Shown: piece by piece, positions 8,526 to 17,642 of the stretch
How the letters are laid out: each line of letters begins with the position of its first letter
How positions within the stretch are numbered: position 1 is the first letter of the stretch
DNA from: an uncultured Coriobacteriaceae bacterium
Lineage (GTDB): Bacteria; Actinomycetota; Coriobacteriia; Coriobacteriales; Atopobiaceae
DNA: 64,000 nt
Assembly (NCBI GenBank): GCA_902790135.1
Contig: CADAQM010000002.1
Coordinates: 32,766-96,765 of the forward strand
Reading direction: 5' to 3'
Notes under the pieces: generated by a model
What the model was told of the DNA's origin: nothing
Seen by the model: the letters and a program-made list of their open reading frames with translations, nothing else
Databases searched by the model: none
Made by a program: the position numbers and the translations under genes

Positions 8526-10286
8526 TTAGTACGAGTAGAAGGTTCCGTTGGCGTCGTAATAGCCATCGGCACCGTAGTAATAGCCATCCGAGTCGAGGGT
8601 GTAGCCGTCCATGATGACCGTAGACCCGTTCTGGATCTGCTGCTGGGCGTTGCCGTCCGACGTCTGCTGCTGAGAGTACTGGTCGGTCGTCTGCTGCGTC
8701 TGGTTGCCCGCCGTGCCATCTGCCGGCTGACCCGTCGTGGTCTGGCCATCCTGCGTCTGCGTCTGAGCCTGCATCTGATCCTGGGTCTGGTCGCCCTCGG
8801 TGCTCGCGGATTCGTTGGCAGCGTCACCCTTCTTCGACACCTGGATGGTGATGGTGCCAATGCCAGAGGCCTTGGACTCGAACTCGAGCTTCTTTCCGTC
8901 TTCGGTCACCGTGACCGCAGACGTGCTGTTGACATTGATGGAGATGGACTGGCGGACCGTGTACGTGCGGTTCCATGGACCCGTGACCGTCTCTGCCACA
9001 TCGCTGAAGCCGTCGTACTCGATCTCGAGCCACGTGACCTCGCCATCGGCCACGGTGACCTCGATGGTACGCTCCTCGGAGGACGACTCGCTCTCGGCAG
9101 CCTTGGCGGCAGCAGCCTGCTCACGAGCCTTCTTTTCCTCCTCGTCGGTCATTTCCGTCTCGGAGCTTTTCTCTTGTGTGGTCTCCTCGCTTGCCTCGTC
9201 ATTCGCCGTAGTGACGGACACCGTGCGGCCGGTGCCGGACTGCGCGTTGATGCAGGATCTGACTGAGAGGAACAGAGTGGCCATCAGCACGATGAAGAGC
9301 ATGAGGATTATAAGGGCGGCTATACGCGAGCGCTCTTGGAAGAACGATCCAAGCGTGCCCACGATGCCGCCGTTGTTTGATTGGTCGCGCTCGCGACCGC
9401 GCATCTGCGCGCGGGTCTGCGAGGAGTTCCTTCGCCTCACGTTGGGACGCTCGGTGCTTGCGATGTTGCGTGAGGACCTGCGTCCGGCCATGGAGGAGGC
9501 GGACTGATAGCTGCTTCCGTCGTTGTCGAGACGCATATCGTCGCGATACTGGGACGGCATCACGCGACGCGTGGTCACCTCGTCGCGTGTCGAGTAGGTG
9601 TTGGATGTCTGACGTGAGGGGCGCGCCGAGCCGTATTGGTCGCGCGAGCCGTAGCCTGCAGCCCCACCCCACGACGACGCGGGGCGCTGGCGCTGTGACT
9701 GGCCCAAGGGACTCAGGGTCGTGGAGACCGGCACGCGCGAGGTATAGGGCCTCCCCTGCGGATAGGCGGAGTACGATGACGAAGCGTCGTAGGGGGACTC
9801 ATCCTCGTTCTCTGACCTGGACGAGTAGCGCGGGCGCGGGCGCGAGGTGGTGGCGAAGTCGCTCATGTCACCGGCGAAGCCTCCGGCAGTGGGAAGAAAG
9901 CCATGCGATTCCACATAGGTGCGGCTCCCCTGCTGCGAACGACCGTAAGCAGCAGCCTGCGGCGTCTCGTAGAGCGGACCATCCTCGTTAGATCGGGTCT
10001 GGCGGTTGCGCCTCCTCGCCTCATGCGATCCTGCACCTCGTTCGTGCTCGAAGAGGTCCTGTGAGAACTGGTTGACAACCGTCTTGGCGTTGAGGCCCAG
10101 GTAACGTGCATACGACGAGAGCATGCCCTGGGCGTACCCACTCTTGGGGATGCTGTCGAAGTCGCCTTCCTCGAAGGCAATCAGCACCTCCTCTTTGAGC
10201 CTCAGCACGTTGGAAGCCTGCTTGATGGACAGGCCTAGCTGCCGACGCCTGTCCACGAGCATTTCGCTAAACAGCGGCCTATCCAT
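8526..10286 (-). CDS. RodZ-like helix-turn-helix membrane protein
   Basis: 586 residues. Residues 5-80 form the RodZ-type helix-turn-helix (LGLSIKQASNVLRLKEEVL ... YARYLGLNAKTVVNQF). Then comes about 240 residues of low-complexity Arg/Ser/Gln-rich cytoplasmic linker, one transmembrane helix (about 322-342), and an extracytoplasmic part with a DUF4115-like beta domain (around VTWLEIEYDGFSDVAETVTG). The tail is rich in Gln and Thr and ends in tandem GYYYGADGYYDANG-like aromatic repeats. RodZ links the elongation machinery to the membrane in rods. It lies 2 bp after ftsK; the linker and tail are much longer than in E. coli RodZ. Confidence 0.82.
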   Translation of the reverse strand: MDRPLFSEMLVDRRRQLGLSIKQASNVLRLKEEVLIAFEEGDFDSIPKSGYAQGMLSSYARYLGLNAKTVVNQFSQDLFEHERGAGSHEARRRNRQTRSNEDGPLYETPQAAAYGRSQQGSRTYVESHGFLPTAGGFAGDMSDFATTSRPRPRYSSRSENEDESPYDASSSYSAYPQGRPYTSRVPVSTTLSPLGQSQRQRPASSWGGAAGYGSRDQYGSARPSRQTSNTYSTRDEVTTRRVMPSQYRDDMRLDNDGSSYQSASSMAGRRSSRNIASTERPNVRRRNSSQTRAQMRGRERDQSNNGGIVGTLGSFFQERSRIAALIILMLFIVLMATLFLSVRSCINAQSGTGRTVSVTTANDEASEETTQEKSSETEMTDEEEKKAREQAAAAKAAESESSSEERTIEVTVADGEVTWLEIEYDGFSDVAETVTGPWNRTYTVRQSISINVNSTSAVTVTEDGKKLEFESKASGIGTITIQVSKKGDAANESASTEGDQTQDQMQAQTQTQDGQTTTGQPADGTAGNQTQQTTDQYSQQQTSDGNAQQQIQNGSTVIMDGYTLDSDGYYYGADGYYDANGTFYSY

Positions 10287-10288
10287 CT

Positions 10289-12940
10289 CTACACCTCCCG
10301 GTACTTTTCTTCTTGTACGCGCAGGTCCTCGAGCCCTTCCTCGTCGAGAAGAACCTCACGAGGCTTTGAGCCCGATGCGGGACCAACCACGCCCTTTGAT
10401 TCGAGCATGTCCATAATCCTACCAGCCCTAGCGTACCCAACCTTGAGCCTGCGCTGCAGCCCAGATGTAGAACCTAGCTGAGATTCCACGACTATTTGCG
10501 CAGCCTCCCAAATCAACGGGTCATCTTCGTCACCGACACCACCACTTCCGCCGCCTCCGGGCTGACCGGGCACCACTGCGGAGAGGATCTCTTCGTGGTA
10601 GTCGGGCTCGCCCTGCTCGCGGATGAAGTCCACGACGGACTCGATCTCCGGGTCGGAGGTGTAGCAGCCCAGCACGCGCTTAGGGGCGAGACCGCGGTCC
10701 TTGAAGAGCATGTCGCCGTTGCCCAGAAGCCTGTCAGCACCAGTCTCGTCGAGAATGACGCGACTGTCGATGCCGGAGGAGACCTTGAGGGCGACGCGGC
10801 TGTCGATGTTGGATTTGATGAGGCCCGTCACAACGTTTGCCGAGGGGCGCTGTGTCGCGATGACGAGGTGGATGCCCGCCGCTCGTGCCAGCTGCGCGAT
10901 GCGCACGATGGACGCCTCGACGTCTTTGCCCGCTACCATCATGAGGTCGGAGAGCTCGTCGATCACGATGACGAGGTAGGGCATCGGCTCGGGCGGATGC
11001 TCCATCTCGGAGAGCTTGCCGTCGGTGCACATCTTGTTGTACACGGTGATGTTGCGCGCCCCCGCCTTCTCGAAGACCTTGAGTCGGCGCTCCATCTCGG
11101 AGACGGCCCACTGCAAGGCGCTCGCTGCCTGGCGAGGCTCCGTGACGACCGGCACGTACAGGTGCGGGATGCCGTTGTATCCCTTGAACTCGACGCGCTT
11201 GGGGTCAACCATAATCAGGCGCACCTGCTTGGGCGTGGAGCGCATAAGCAGGCTCATGATCATGGAGTTGATCATGACAGACTTGCCCGAACCGGTGGTA
11301 CCGGCGACCAGCATGTGCGGCATCTTGGCGATATCGGCGATGACAGGTTTGCCAGCCGAGTCGCGACCGATTGCGACCTCCAGCGGGCCTCCCTTTGCAT
11401 AGGGCAGCACGTCGCCCAGGTGCACATTCTGGCGCGTCTTGTTGGGAATCTCGATGCCCACGAAGGAGGTACCCGCGATGGGCGCGAAGATACGGACCTT
11501 CTCTGCTGCCAGCGTCAGGGCGATGTCGTCCTCGAGGCTGCGGATCTTGCTCACGCGCTCGCCCTCCCCCATCTCGATGCGGAAGGTGGTCACCAGTGGG
11601 CCAGAGACGTAGTCAACTACGCGACTGGTCAAGCCGAACTCGCGCAGCGTTCCCTGCAGCTTGGCCATGGTCTGGTCGATCTCGCTCTTAGAGCTCGCGC
11701 TCTGGGCGCTCTGCGGGTTGGAGGATAGCATCGAGAGCGGCGGCAGGTTGTAGGTCTCGTCATCATCGCCTGGACGCGTGGCCGCGGTTCGAGCGCTCAA
11801 GTGCACGTTTGCATCCGCCACCTTCTGCGGCATGGCCTCAGGAGCAGGCTCGGGACTCGCCGTAGCGACCTTCTTGGGCGTACGCTTCGCGTTGGACCGT
11901 CGCGTCGGCTTGCGCTTCTTGGCGGCACTTCGGCCACCCTTGGCGAGAAAGTCCGGTACACCCTCGTTAGGCTGCTGCTCGAGCTCGCGATCTTGGCCTT
12001 CACCGTCGGCGATATCCCAGGTGAGCTCGCCCTGCTGCGGCGCGGGTACGGGCTCGACGAGCACGCGCGTGACGTCCTCCGCAGGCCTCTTTCGATTGAG
12101 TAGCGAGGTCACCGCCTCGGTGATGCCAGCTCCGCGCAGCTGCGTGGGAGGCTCGTCGTAGTACTCCTCGTCGGTCTTTGCTGCCGCAGCCATCTGGCCA
12201 CGCGTGAGCACCGTCGAGGTGCGCGAACCGAGATAGGTGGTCTTGGGCTCCTCGTAGCCATCCTCTTGATAGTTGTCGTAGTCGTCGTAGGCGCTCATTG
12301 TCGCACGCTGGGCACGGCGCTCCTCGCGGCGGGCCCTGCGACGCTCGTTGGCCTCCTGCAGGGAGACGGCAGCCTCCCCCACTCCGGTACGGACCTTGGT
12401 GACGGTGTCCGAGATGGAGAAGCCGCAGATGACGACGCCAGCGATGACGGTGCCGATGAGAATGACCAGGCCGACCTCGCGCCCGACCGTCTGCAGCAGA
12501 GCCCATGCGATGCCGCCGCCCGCGTACCCGCCGCGCTCGCGCAGGACCTCGTGGTCGAGCACGATGGCGCTGTTCTGCACTGCACCCGGGCAGGTGATGG
12601 ACACGATGCTCAAGACGGCAAGTATGACAAGCGCCAGGCCAAAGGCGACCTTACCCGAAACCGACTCCTGCTCGTCCGTGAAGAAGGTGAGGGCGAAGGC
12701 GAGCAGGGCTGCGGGAAAGAGGAGCGCTCCCGAGCCGAAGCACAGCACCATCACCTCTCCGCAGGTGCGCGTCACGGGAGCCGAGCTGGGCAGCAGCAGG
12801 GCAACCATCAGGGCAACCGCGAGCACGACCAGAAGCAGGCCGACGATGTCGTTGGCCGTGCCGGTGAGCCTCAGGGGCTGCGCCGGCGCCTTCTTGGCGC
12901 GCGTGTTGCTCCGCTTGGATGTCGTCTTGCGCTTTGCCAT
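10289..12940 (-). CDS. ftsK: FtsK/SpoIIIE DNA translocase
   Basis: 883 residues. N-terminal membrane domain with four or five helices (about residues 30-180), a charged linker, then the RecA-like motor: Walker A AGTTGSGKSVMINSMI, DPKRVEFKGYNGIPHLYVPV and Walker B LVIVIDELSDLMM. The C-terminal winged-helix gamma domain (GSTSGLQRRLKVGYARAGRI) would read KOPS-like polar sequences. It pumps chromosome ends through the closing septum. It is tightly packed between rnj and rodZ (3 and 2 bp gaps). Confidence 0.96.
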   Translation of the reverse strand: MAKRKTTSKRSNTRAKKAPAQPLRLTGTANDIVGLLLVVLAVALMVALLLPSSAPVTRTCGEVMVLCFGSGALLFPAALLAFALTFFTDEQESVSGKVAFGLALVILAVLSIVSITCPGAVQNSAIVLDHEVLRERGGYAGGGIAWALLQTVGREVGLVILIGTVIAGVVICGFSISDTVTKVRTGVGEAAVSLQEANERRRARREERRAQRATMSAYDDYDNYQEDGYEEPKTTYLGSRTSTVLTRGQMAAAAKTDEEYYDEPPTQLRGAGITEAVTSLLNRKRPAEDVTRVLVEPVPAPQQGELTWDIADGEGQDRELEQQPNEGVPDFLAKGGRSAAKKRKPTRRSNAKRTPKKVATASPEPAPEAMPQKVADANVHLSARTAATRPGDDDETYNLPPLSMLSSNPQSAQSASSKSEIDQTMAKLQGTLREFGLTSRVVDYVSGPLVTTFRIEMGEGERVSKIRSLEDDIALTLAAEKVRIFAPIAGTSFVGIEIPNKTRQNVHLGDVLPYAKGGPLEVAIGRDSAGKPVIADIAKMPHMLVAGTTGSGKSVMINSMIMSLLMRSTPKQVRLIMVDPKRVEFKGYNGIPHLYVPVVTEPRQAASALQWAVSEMERRLKVFEKAGARNITVYNKMCTDGKLSEMEHPPEPMPYLVIVIDELSDLMMVAGKDVEASIVRIAQLARAAGIHLVIATQRPSANVVTGLIKSNIDSRVALKVSSGIDSRVILDETGADRLLGNGDMLFKDRGLAPKRVLGCYTSDPEIESVVDFIREQGEPDYHEEILSAVVPGQPGGGGSGGVGDEDDPLIWEAAQIVVESQLGSTSGLQRRLKVGYARAGRIMDMLESKGVVGPASGSKPREVLLDEEGLEDLRVQEEKYREV

Positions 12941-12943
12941 GCG

Positions 12944-14608
12944 CTAGACCTCCATGACAAAGGGGATGACCATGGGGCGCGTGCGCGTGGTGCTCCACAG
13001 GTAGCTGGAGAGGGCGCTACGTGCTCCCTTGCGCAGCTGTTCGATGCTGGGATTGCCGGACTCCTCCAGCTTCTCCAGCGCATCACGCACCGCCTCCTGA
13101 CCGCTGATGTTGAACTCGTCGTTGGCGGCAAAGGACACGCCCCTGCTGGCAATCTCGATCTCGCTCACCTTGGAACGGCGGCGGGAGACCGTGACCACGC
13201 ATGTGACGATGCCGTCGCTTGCCAGCTTCTTGCGATCGCGGAAGACGTACGGATCGGCATCGGTGATGGCCAACCCATCGACGTAGACGACGCCCGAGTC
13301 AACCGGCTCGCCCCACGTGACCTTGCCGTTTACCATCTCGAGCGTGTCGCCGTTATCGGCGATGAAGATGCGCTCGTCGGGGATGCCCATCTGGCGGGCG
13401 AGGTTGGCATGTGCGCGCAGGTGAACCGCCTCGCCGTGCACCGGCATGAAGTTGCGCGGCTTGGCCATGGCGAACATGAGCTTGAGCTCCTCCTGCGAGC
13501 CGTGGCCAGACACGTGCACCAGGGTGTTGGACTTGTCGTATATGGTGCAGCCGATCTTTGAGAGCGCGTTGATGACGCTACCCACGCTCTTCTCGTTGCC
13601 GGGAACGGGCGTTGCGGAGATGATCACCGTGTCGCTCGAGGTGATGGTAAGCGACTTGTGGGCGCCGTTGGCCATGCGCGACAGCGCCGAGAGGGGCTCG
13701 CCCTGGCTGCCCGTGCACAGGACGGTGATCTTCTCGTCGGGGATGTCGTTCTTCTCGAAAGCGTCGAGGATGTCGTTCTGGTCGATGTGGAGATAGCCAA
13801 GCTCGCGGGCGACCTTTGTGTTGGTGACCATGGAACGACCCGTGACAAGGACCTTGCGGCCGACGGCGACACTTGCGTCGCAGACCTGCTGAAGGCGGTG
13901 GATGTGGCTCGAGAACGAGGCAACGATCACGCGGCCCGGCGCATTCTTGATGATGTGGCGAAGCTGCGGGCCGACGGCCGCCTCGGAGGGCGTGAAGCCC
14001 GGCTCGGTGGCGTTGGTGGAGTCGGAGAGCAGCAGGTCGACTCCCATGCCAGCGAACTTGTTGATGGCCTGGTAGTTGGGAGTGACCCCGTCAATGGGGG
14101 TTTGGTCGAGCTTGAAGTCGCCCGTGTGCATGACCGATCCCGCGGGGCTGCGCATGTACACGCCGAGCGCTGCGGGGATGGAGTGGGTCATCGCAAAGAA
14201 GTCGATGTTGAAGGCCCCCAGCGTGAGGTGCGTCCCGTCGGAGACCTCCTTGAACTTGGGGGCGATCAGCTTGTGCTCGGCGAGCTTGCCCTCGATGAAG
14301 CCGATGGTGAGCTTGCTCGAGTAGATGGTCACCTTGTGCGTAAGGTCCATGAGGAGGTAGGGCAAGGCGCCCGTGTGATCCTCGTGTCCGTGGGTGATGA
14401 TGATGCCACGGAGCTTGTCCTCGTTCTCGAGCACGTAGGTATAGTCGGGCAGCACGAGGTCGATGCCGGGCTGCTCGTCGTCGGGGAACATCAGGCCGGC
14501 ATCAATCAGGACCATGTCGTTACCATACTCGAACGCGGTCATGTTCTTGCCGATACCGTCAAGGCCCCCGAGCGGAATAATCCGCAAGGGCGTCGTAGTC
14601 TTAGCCAT
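12944..14608 (-). CDS. rnj: Ribonuclease J
   Basis: 554 residues. Metallo-beta-lactamase/beta-CASP nuclease with 5'-3' exo- and endoribonuclease activity in mRNA decay and rRNA maturation. The zinc motif is THGHEDHTGALPYL; the beta-CASP region includes SFSSHIHRLQQV, TGSQGEPLSALSRMANG and HVSGHGSQEELKLM. The gene order pnp-rnj-ftsK and the separate rny upstream give three decay enzymes in one window. A TACAAT -10 candidate lies about 80 bp upstream. Confidence 0.95.
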   Translation of the reverse strand: MAKTTTPLRIIPLGGLDGIGKNMTAFEYGNDMVLIDAGLMFPDDEQPGIDLVLPDYTYVLENEDKLRGIIITHGHEDHTGALPYLLMDLTHKVTIYSSKLTIGFIEGKLAEHKLIAPKFKEVSDGTHLTLGAFNIDFFAMTHSIPAALGVYMRSPAGSVMHTGDFKLDQTPIDGVTPNYQAINKFAGMGVDLLLSDSTNATEPGFTPSEAAVGPQLRHIIKNAPGRVIVASFSSHIHRLQQVCDASVAVGRKVLVTGRSMVTNTKVARELGYLHIDQNDILDAFEKNDIPDEKITVLCTGSQGEPLSALSRMANGAHKSLTITSSDTVIISATPVPGNEKSVGSVINALSKIGCTIYDKSNTLVHVSGHGSQEELKLMFAMAKPRNFMPVHGEAVHLRAHANLARQMGIPDERIFIADNGDTLEMVNGKVTWGEPVDSGVVYVDGLAITDADPYVFRDRKKLASDGIVTCVVTVSRRRSKVSEIEIASRGVSFAANDEFNISGQEAVRDALEKLEESGNPSIEQLRKGARSALSSYLWSTTRTRPMVIPFVMEV

Positions 14609-14687
14609 GTAGGTAAGGTTCCTTCCGTCGTACGTTTCAGTTACGTATGTCTGCCGCGATGCACGCGGTCTTCTTTTCTAACGCTTG

Positions 14688-14716
14688 ATTGTACCCAAAT
14701 GGGCACAAACTTGCAT
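14688..14716 (-). promoter_or_regulatory. Weak candidate rnj promoter
   Basis: Minus strand TACAAT (14688-14693), preceded by GGG and, 17 bp upstream, ATGCAA (14711-14716), which matches the -35 consensus poorly. The same GGGTACAAT string occurs upstream of the DnaJ-like gene at 34751. The rest of the 258-bp gap holds only the pnp 3' hairpin. Confidence 0.35.
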
Positions 14717-14812
14717 GGTTGGTACGCATCAGCATCAAAAGTGTTGTCACGAGGAGCACCAAGGCCGGCCGCAGATAAGGTGGCTGACGTCTCTCCCCCA
14801 TTCGATATAGCA

Positions 14813-14843
14813 AGCGAGGGGACGCACTCTGCATCCCCTCGCT
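14813..14843 (-). terminator. Hairpin after pnp
   Basis: Perfect 10-bp stem (agcgagggga/tcccctcgct) with a further 3-bp inner stem, beginning 24 bp after the pnp stop. The downstream bases TGCTATATCG are only weakly U-rich, so it may be a terminator or a 3'-end stabiliser. Confidence 0.5.
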
Positions 14844-14866
14844 GTTCGGCTATCTAAAGAACGTCT

Positions 14867-17086
14867 CTAGCCCTCGTGGTGACGGCGCGGCTGACGGTTG
14901 CCACGCGGGCCATCGCCAGGCTTGCGCGTGCGGGTGTTGTTGCCGCGCTCGCGCTTGGCGCCGTTGTCGCGGGTACGCGGTGCACCCGCGGGAGCCTCGG
15001 GTTTGTCGATACGATCGAGGCTGATCTTGCCCTTCTCGTCGACCTCGAGCACCTGGACCTTGACCTCGTCGCCGATGGAGAGGACGTCCTCCACCTTGTC
15101 GACGCGACCCTGTGCGACGCGGGAGATGTGCAGCAGACCGTCCTTGCCTGGCAGCAGCTCCACGAAGGCGCCAAAGGCCTGGATGCCGACGACACGACCG
15201 GTGTAGATCTCGCCAACCTCGGGAACCTTGACGATGGCGCGGATGCGCTCGGCTGCCTCCTCGCCCGCACCGCCGACGCCAGCGATGAAGACGGTGCCGT
15301 CCTCCTGGATGTCGATGGTGGCGCCGGTGTCGTCCTGGATGCCACGGATGACCTTGCCGCCACTGCCGATGACGTCACGGATCTTGTCGGTGGGGATGGT
15401 GAGACTGATGATCTGGGGGGCGGTATCCTTGGTGGACTCGCGCGGAGCCGGGATGGCATCGATCATCGCGTCAAGAATGTGCATGCGGCCCTCGTGGCTC
15501 TGGGCGAACGCCTGACGGAAAATCTCGGGCGTGAGTCCAGTGGCCTTGTTGTCGAGCTGCATGGCGGTGATGCCCTTGGTGGTGCCGCAGACCTTGAAGT
15601 CCATGTCGCCGAGGAAGTCCTCGAGACCCTGGATGTCGGTCAGCACGACGGTCTTGCCCTCCTCCTGGATGAGGCCCATCGCGACGCCGGAGACCGGGCG
15701 CTTGAGGGGCACGCCGGCATCCATGAGAGCGAGCGTGGAGCCGCAGGTGGAAGCCATCGAGGAGGAGCCGTTGGACTCCATGACCTCGGAGACCACGCGG
15801 ATGGTATAGGGGAACTCTTCCTCGGAGGGGATCACCGGCAGAAGGGCGCGCTCGGCGAGGGCGCCGTGGCCGAGCTCGCGACGCTTGGGAGCACCCATGC
15901 GACCGGTCTCGCCCGTGCAGTACGGCGGGAAGTTGTAGTGATGGATGTAGCGCTTGCCATCGATCGGCTCGATGGTGTCGAGGCGCTGCCACTCGTTGAG
16001 CATGCCCAGGGTGGCGATGGAGAGCACCTGGGTCTGGCCGCGCTGGAACAGGCCGGAGCCGTGGACCAGCGGGAGGTAGTCGGGCTTGACCATCAGCGGG
16101 CGCACCTCGGTGGCGGTACGGCCGTCGACGCGCTCGCCGGTGTTGACGACCATGAGACGCATGGCGTGCTTCTCGAGGGACTTGAGCTCGACGTTGAGCT
16201 CGCGGCTCCACTGAGCCTGCTCCTCCTCGGTGAACTCGGCGCGGATGGCGAGCTTGAGGTCCTCCACCTTGCCGATGCGAGAGGCCTTGTCAGCGTCACG
16301 CAGGGCGGCGGACATGTCGTCCATGTGCGCAAAGACGCGGTCGTGGACCTCGGGCACGGACTCGTCGAGCACATACTCGCGCTTGGGGAACTCGCCGTTG
16401 GCCTCGCGGACCTTGTCGAAGAAGATCTCCTGCTGCTCGCAGAAGGCGGCGATGGCCTCCTGGCCAAAGAGCATGGCCTCCAGCATCTCCTCCTCGGAAA
16501 TCTCCTCGGCGCCCGCCTCAAGCATGCTGATGAAGGTGGACGAGCCCGCGAGCTCGAGGTCGAGGTCAGAGTTGTCGCGCTCCTCATAAGTGGGGTTGAC
16601 GAGCAGCTCGTGGGTGTTGCGGTCGCGACCGATGCGCACGCAGGCAAGCGGACCCTCGAAGGGCACGCCACCGACGGTCAGCGCGGCGGAAGCGGCCATC
16701 GTGCAGATGACGTCAATGGGGTTGACCTGGTCGGCAACGAGCGAGGTTGCGACAACCTGCACCTCGTTGCGGAAGCCCTCGGGGAAGGAGGGACGAAGGG
16801 GACGGTCGATCATGCGCGCGGTGAGGGTGCCCTTCTCGGAGGGACGAGACTCGCGCTTGAGATAGCCACCGGGGATGCGACCCACGGCATACATCTTCTC
16901 GACGAAGTCAACCGTCAGGGGGAAGAAGTCGTAGTCCTTGCGCTCCTTGGACACGACCACCGTCAGCAGGGCCGTAGTGTCACCCTGCTTGACCAGGCAT
17001 GCGCCCGTGGCCTGCTTCGCGAGCTCGCCCGTCTCGAGGACATAGTGCTTGCCGTAGAGGTCGAACTCGTGAGTAACCTTTGCCAT
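14867..17086 (-). CDS. pnp: Polynucleotide phosphorylase
   Basis: 739 residues. Phosphorolytic 3'-5' exoribonuclease. Two RNase PH-like domains (the second includes GRMGAPKRRELGHGALAERA and SNGSSSMASTCGSTLALMDA), then a KH domain (VIGSGGKVIRGIQDDTG) and an S1 domain (GEIYTGRVVGIQAFGAFVEL), followed by an Arg/Gly-rich basic tail. It lies downstream of rpsO, the classical rpsO-pnp pair, with two stable hairpins in the 94-bp gap. Confidence 0.97.
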   Translation of the reverse strand: MAKVTHEFDLYGKHYVLETGELAKQATGACLVKQGDTTALLTVVVSKERKDYDFFPLTVDFVEKMYAVGRIPGGYLKRESRPSEKGTLTARMIDRPLRPSFPEGFRNEVQVVATSLVADQVNPIDVICTMAASAALTVGGVPFEGPLACVRIGRDRNTHELLVNPTYEERDNSDLDLELAGSSTFISMLEAGAEEISEEEMLEAMLFGQEAIAAFCEQQEIFFDKVREANGEFPKREYVLDESVPEVHDRVFAHMDDMSAALRDADKASRIGKVEDLKLAIRAEFTEEEQAQWSRELNVELKSLEKHAMRLMVVNTGERVDGRTATEVRPLMVKPDYLPLVHGSGLFQRGQTQVLSIATLGMLNEWQRLDTIEPIDGKRYIHHYNFPPYCTGETGRMGAPKRRELGHGALAERALLPVIPSEEEFPYTIRVVSEVMESNGSSSMASTCGSTLALMDAGVPLKRPVSGVAMGLIQEEGKTVVLTDIQGLEDFLGDMDFKVCGTTKGITAMQLDNKATGLTPEIFRQAFAQSHEGRMHILDAMIDAIPAPRESTKDTAPQIISLTIPTDKIRDVIGSGGKVIRGIQDDTGATIDIQEDGTVFIAGVGGAGEEAAERIRAIVKVPEVGEIYTGRVVGIQAFGAFVELLPGKDGLLHISRVAQGRVDKVEDVLSIGDEVKVQVLEVDEKGKISLDRIDKPEAPAGAPRTRDNGAKRERGNNTRTRKPGDGPRGNRQPRRHHEG

Positions 17087-17108
17087 AAGTTTTCTTTTCC
17101 TCTCATCT

Positions 17109-17130
17109 CCGCCTGCCCCTTTGCAGGCGG
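17109..17130 (-). other. pnp leader hairpin
   Basis: 8-bp perfect stem (ccgcctgc/gcaggcgg) with a 6-base loop, ending about 20 bp before the pnp start. In E. coli a hairpin at this place is cut by RNase III for pnp autoregulation; the analogy is inference. Confidence 0.5.
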
Positions 17131-17143
17131 GCCGTCAATATGA

Positions 17144-17168
17144 GGGGAGCGCCCCAAAGGCGCTCCCC
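17144..17168 (-). terminator. rpsO-pnp intergenic hairpin
   Basis: 10-bp perfect stem (ggggagcgcc/ggcgctcccc), 12 bp after the rpsO stop. No U-run follows, so partial termination or an RNA processing site is as likely as full termination. Confidence 0.5.
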
Positions 17169-17180
17169 CTTAGTGCCTAT

Positions 17181-17456
17181 TTACTGGATGTTGTCGCGGA
17201 TGCCCAGGCTCTTGATCAGGGTACGGTAAGCCTCGATGTCACCCTTCTTGATGTAGGAAAGAAGGCGACGACGCTTGCCGACCAGCATCAGCAGGCCGCG
17301 GCGGGTGTGGAAGTCCTTCTTGTGGGTCTTCATGTGCTCGGTGAGCTCGCGAATGCGGTCGGTCAGGATGGCAACCTGGACGGCGGCGGAACCGCTGTCG
17401 TTCTCGTTCTTGCCGTACAGCTTGACAAGCTCGGCCTTGCGCTCCTTGGTAATCAT
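17181..17456 (-). CDS. rpsO: 30S ribosomal protein S15
   Basis: 91 residues starting [20 protein letters not shown], full length for S15, which binds 16S rRNA early in 30S assembly. The frame stays open 38 codons further upstream, but that extension is not S15-like. The ATG at 17456 has an AAAGGTG ribosome site and matches the family N-terminus. The motif [20 protein letters not shown] is diagnostic. Confidence 0.97.
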   Translation of the reverse strand: MITKERKAELVKLYGKNENDSGSAAVQVAILTDRIRELTEHMKTHKKDFHTRRGLLMLVGKRRRLLSYIKKGDIEAYRTLIKSLGIRDNIQ

Positions 17457-17554
17457 GCCAAAACACCTTTCTACATGGATTCGCCCCGAACTGAGATGGC
17501 CGTCTAGGCAAGGCGAGCCTCCAAGTACGGGGTACTGACCGAGAAAGAATAGCA

Positions 17555-17593
17555 CGTCAGGCTCGTGCACACAAAGGTTACACGAGCCTGACG
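17555..17593 (-). terminator. Terminator of the first RICIN-repeat gene
   Basis: Perfect 13-bp stem (cgtcaggctcgtg/cacgagcctgacg) with a 13-base loop, about 50 bp after the stop at 17643. On the minus strand it is followed by TGCTATTCTTTCTC, and on the plus strand by CACCATTTTCC. Confidence 0.6.
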
Positions 17594-17642
17594 CACCATT
17601 TTCCTCTCAGATTACGGGACCCAGGGCCCCATCACGTCCCCA

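Noticed and set aside
14876..17143. 755-codon open frame antisense to pnp
   Set aside because: Product of strong GC3 bias on the opposite strand; no start context and no family likeness, while pnp is certain.
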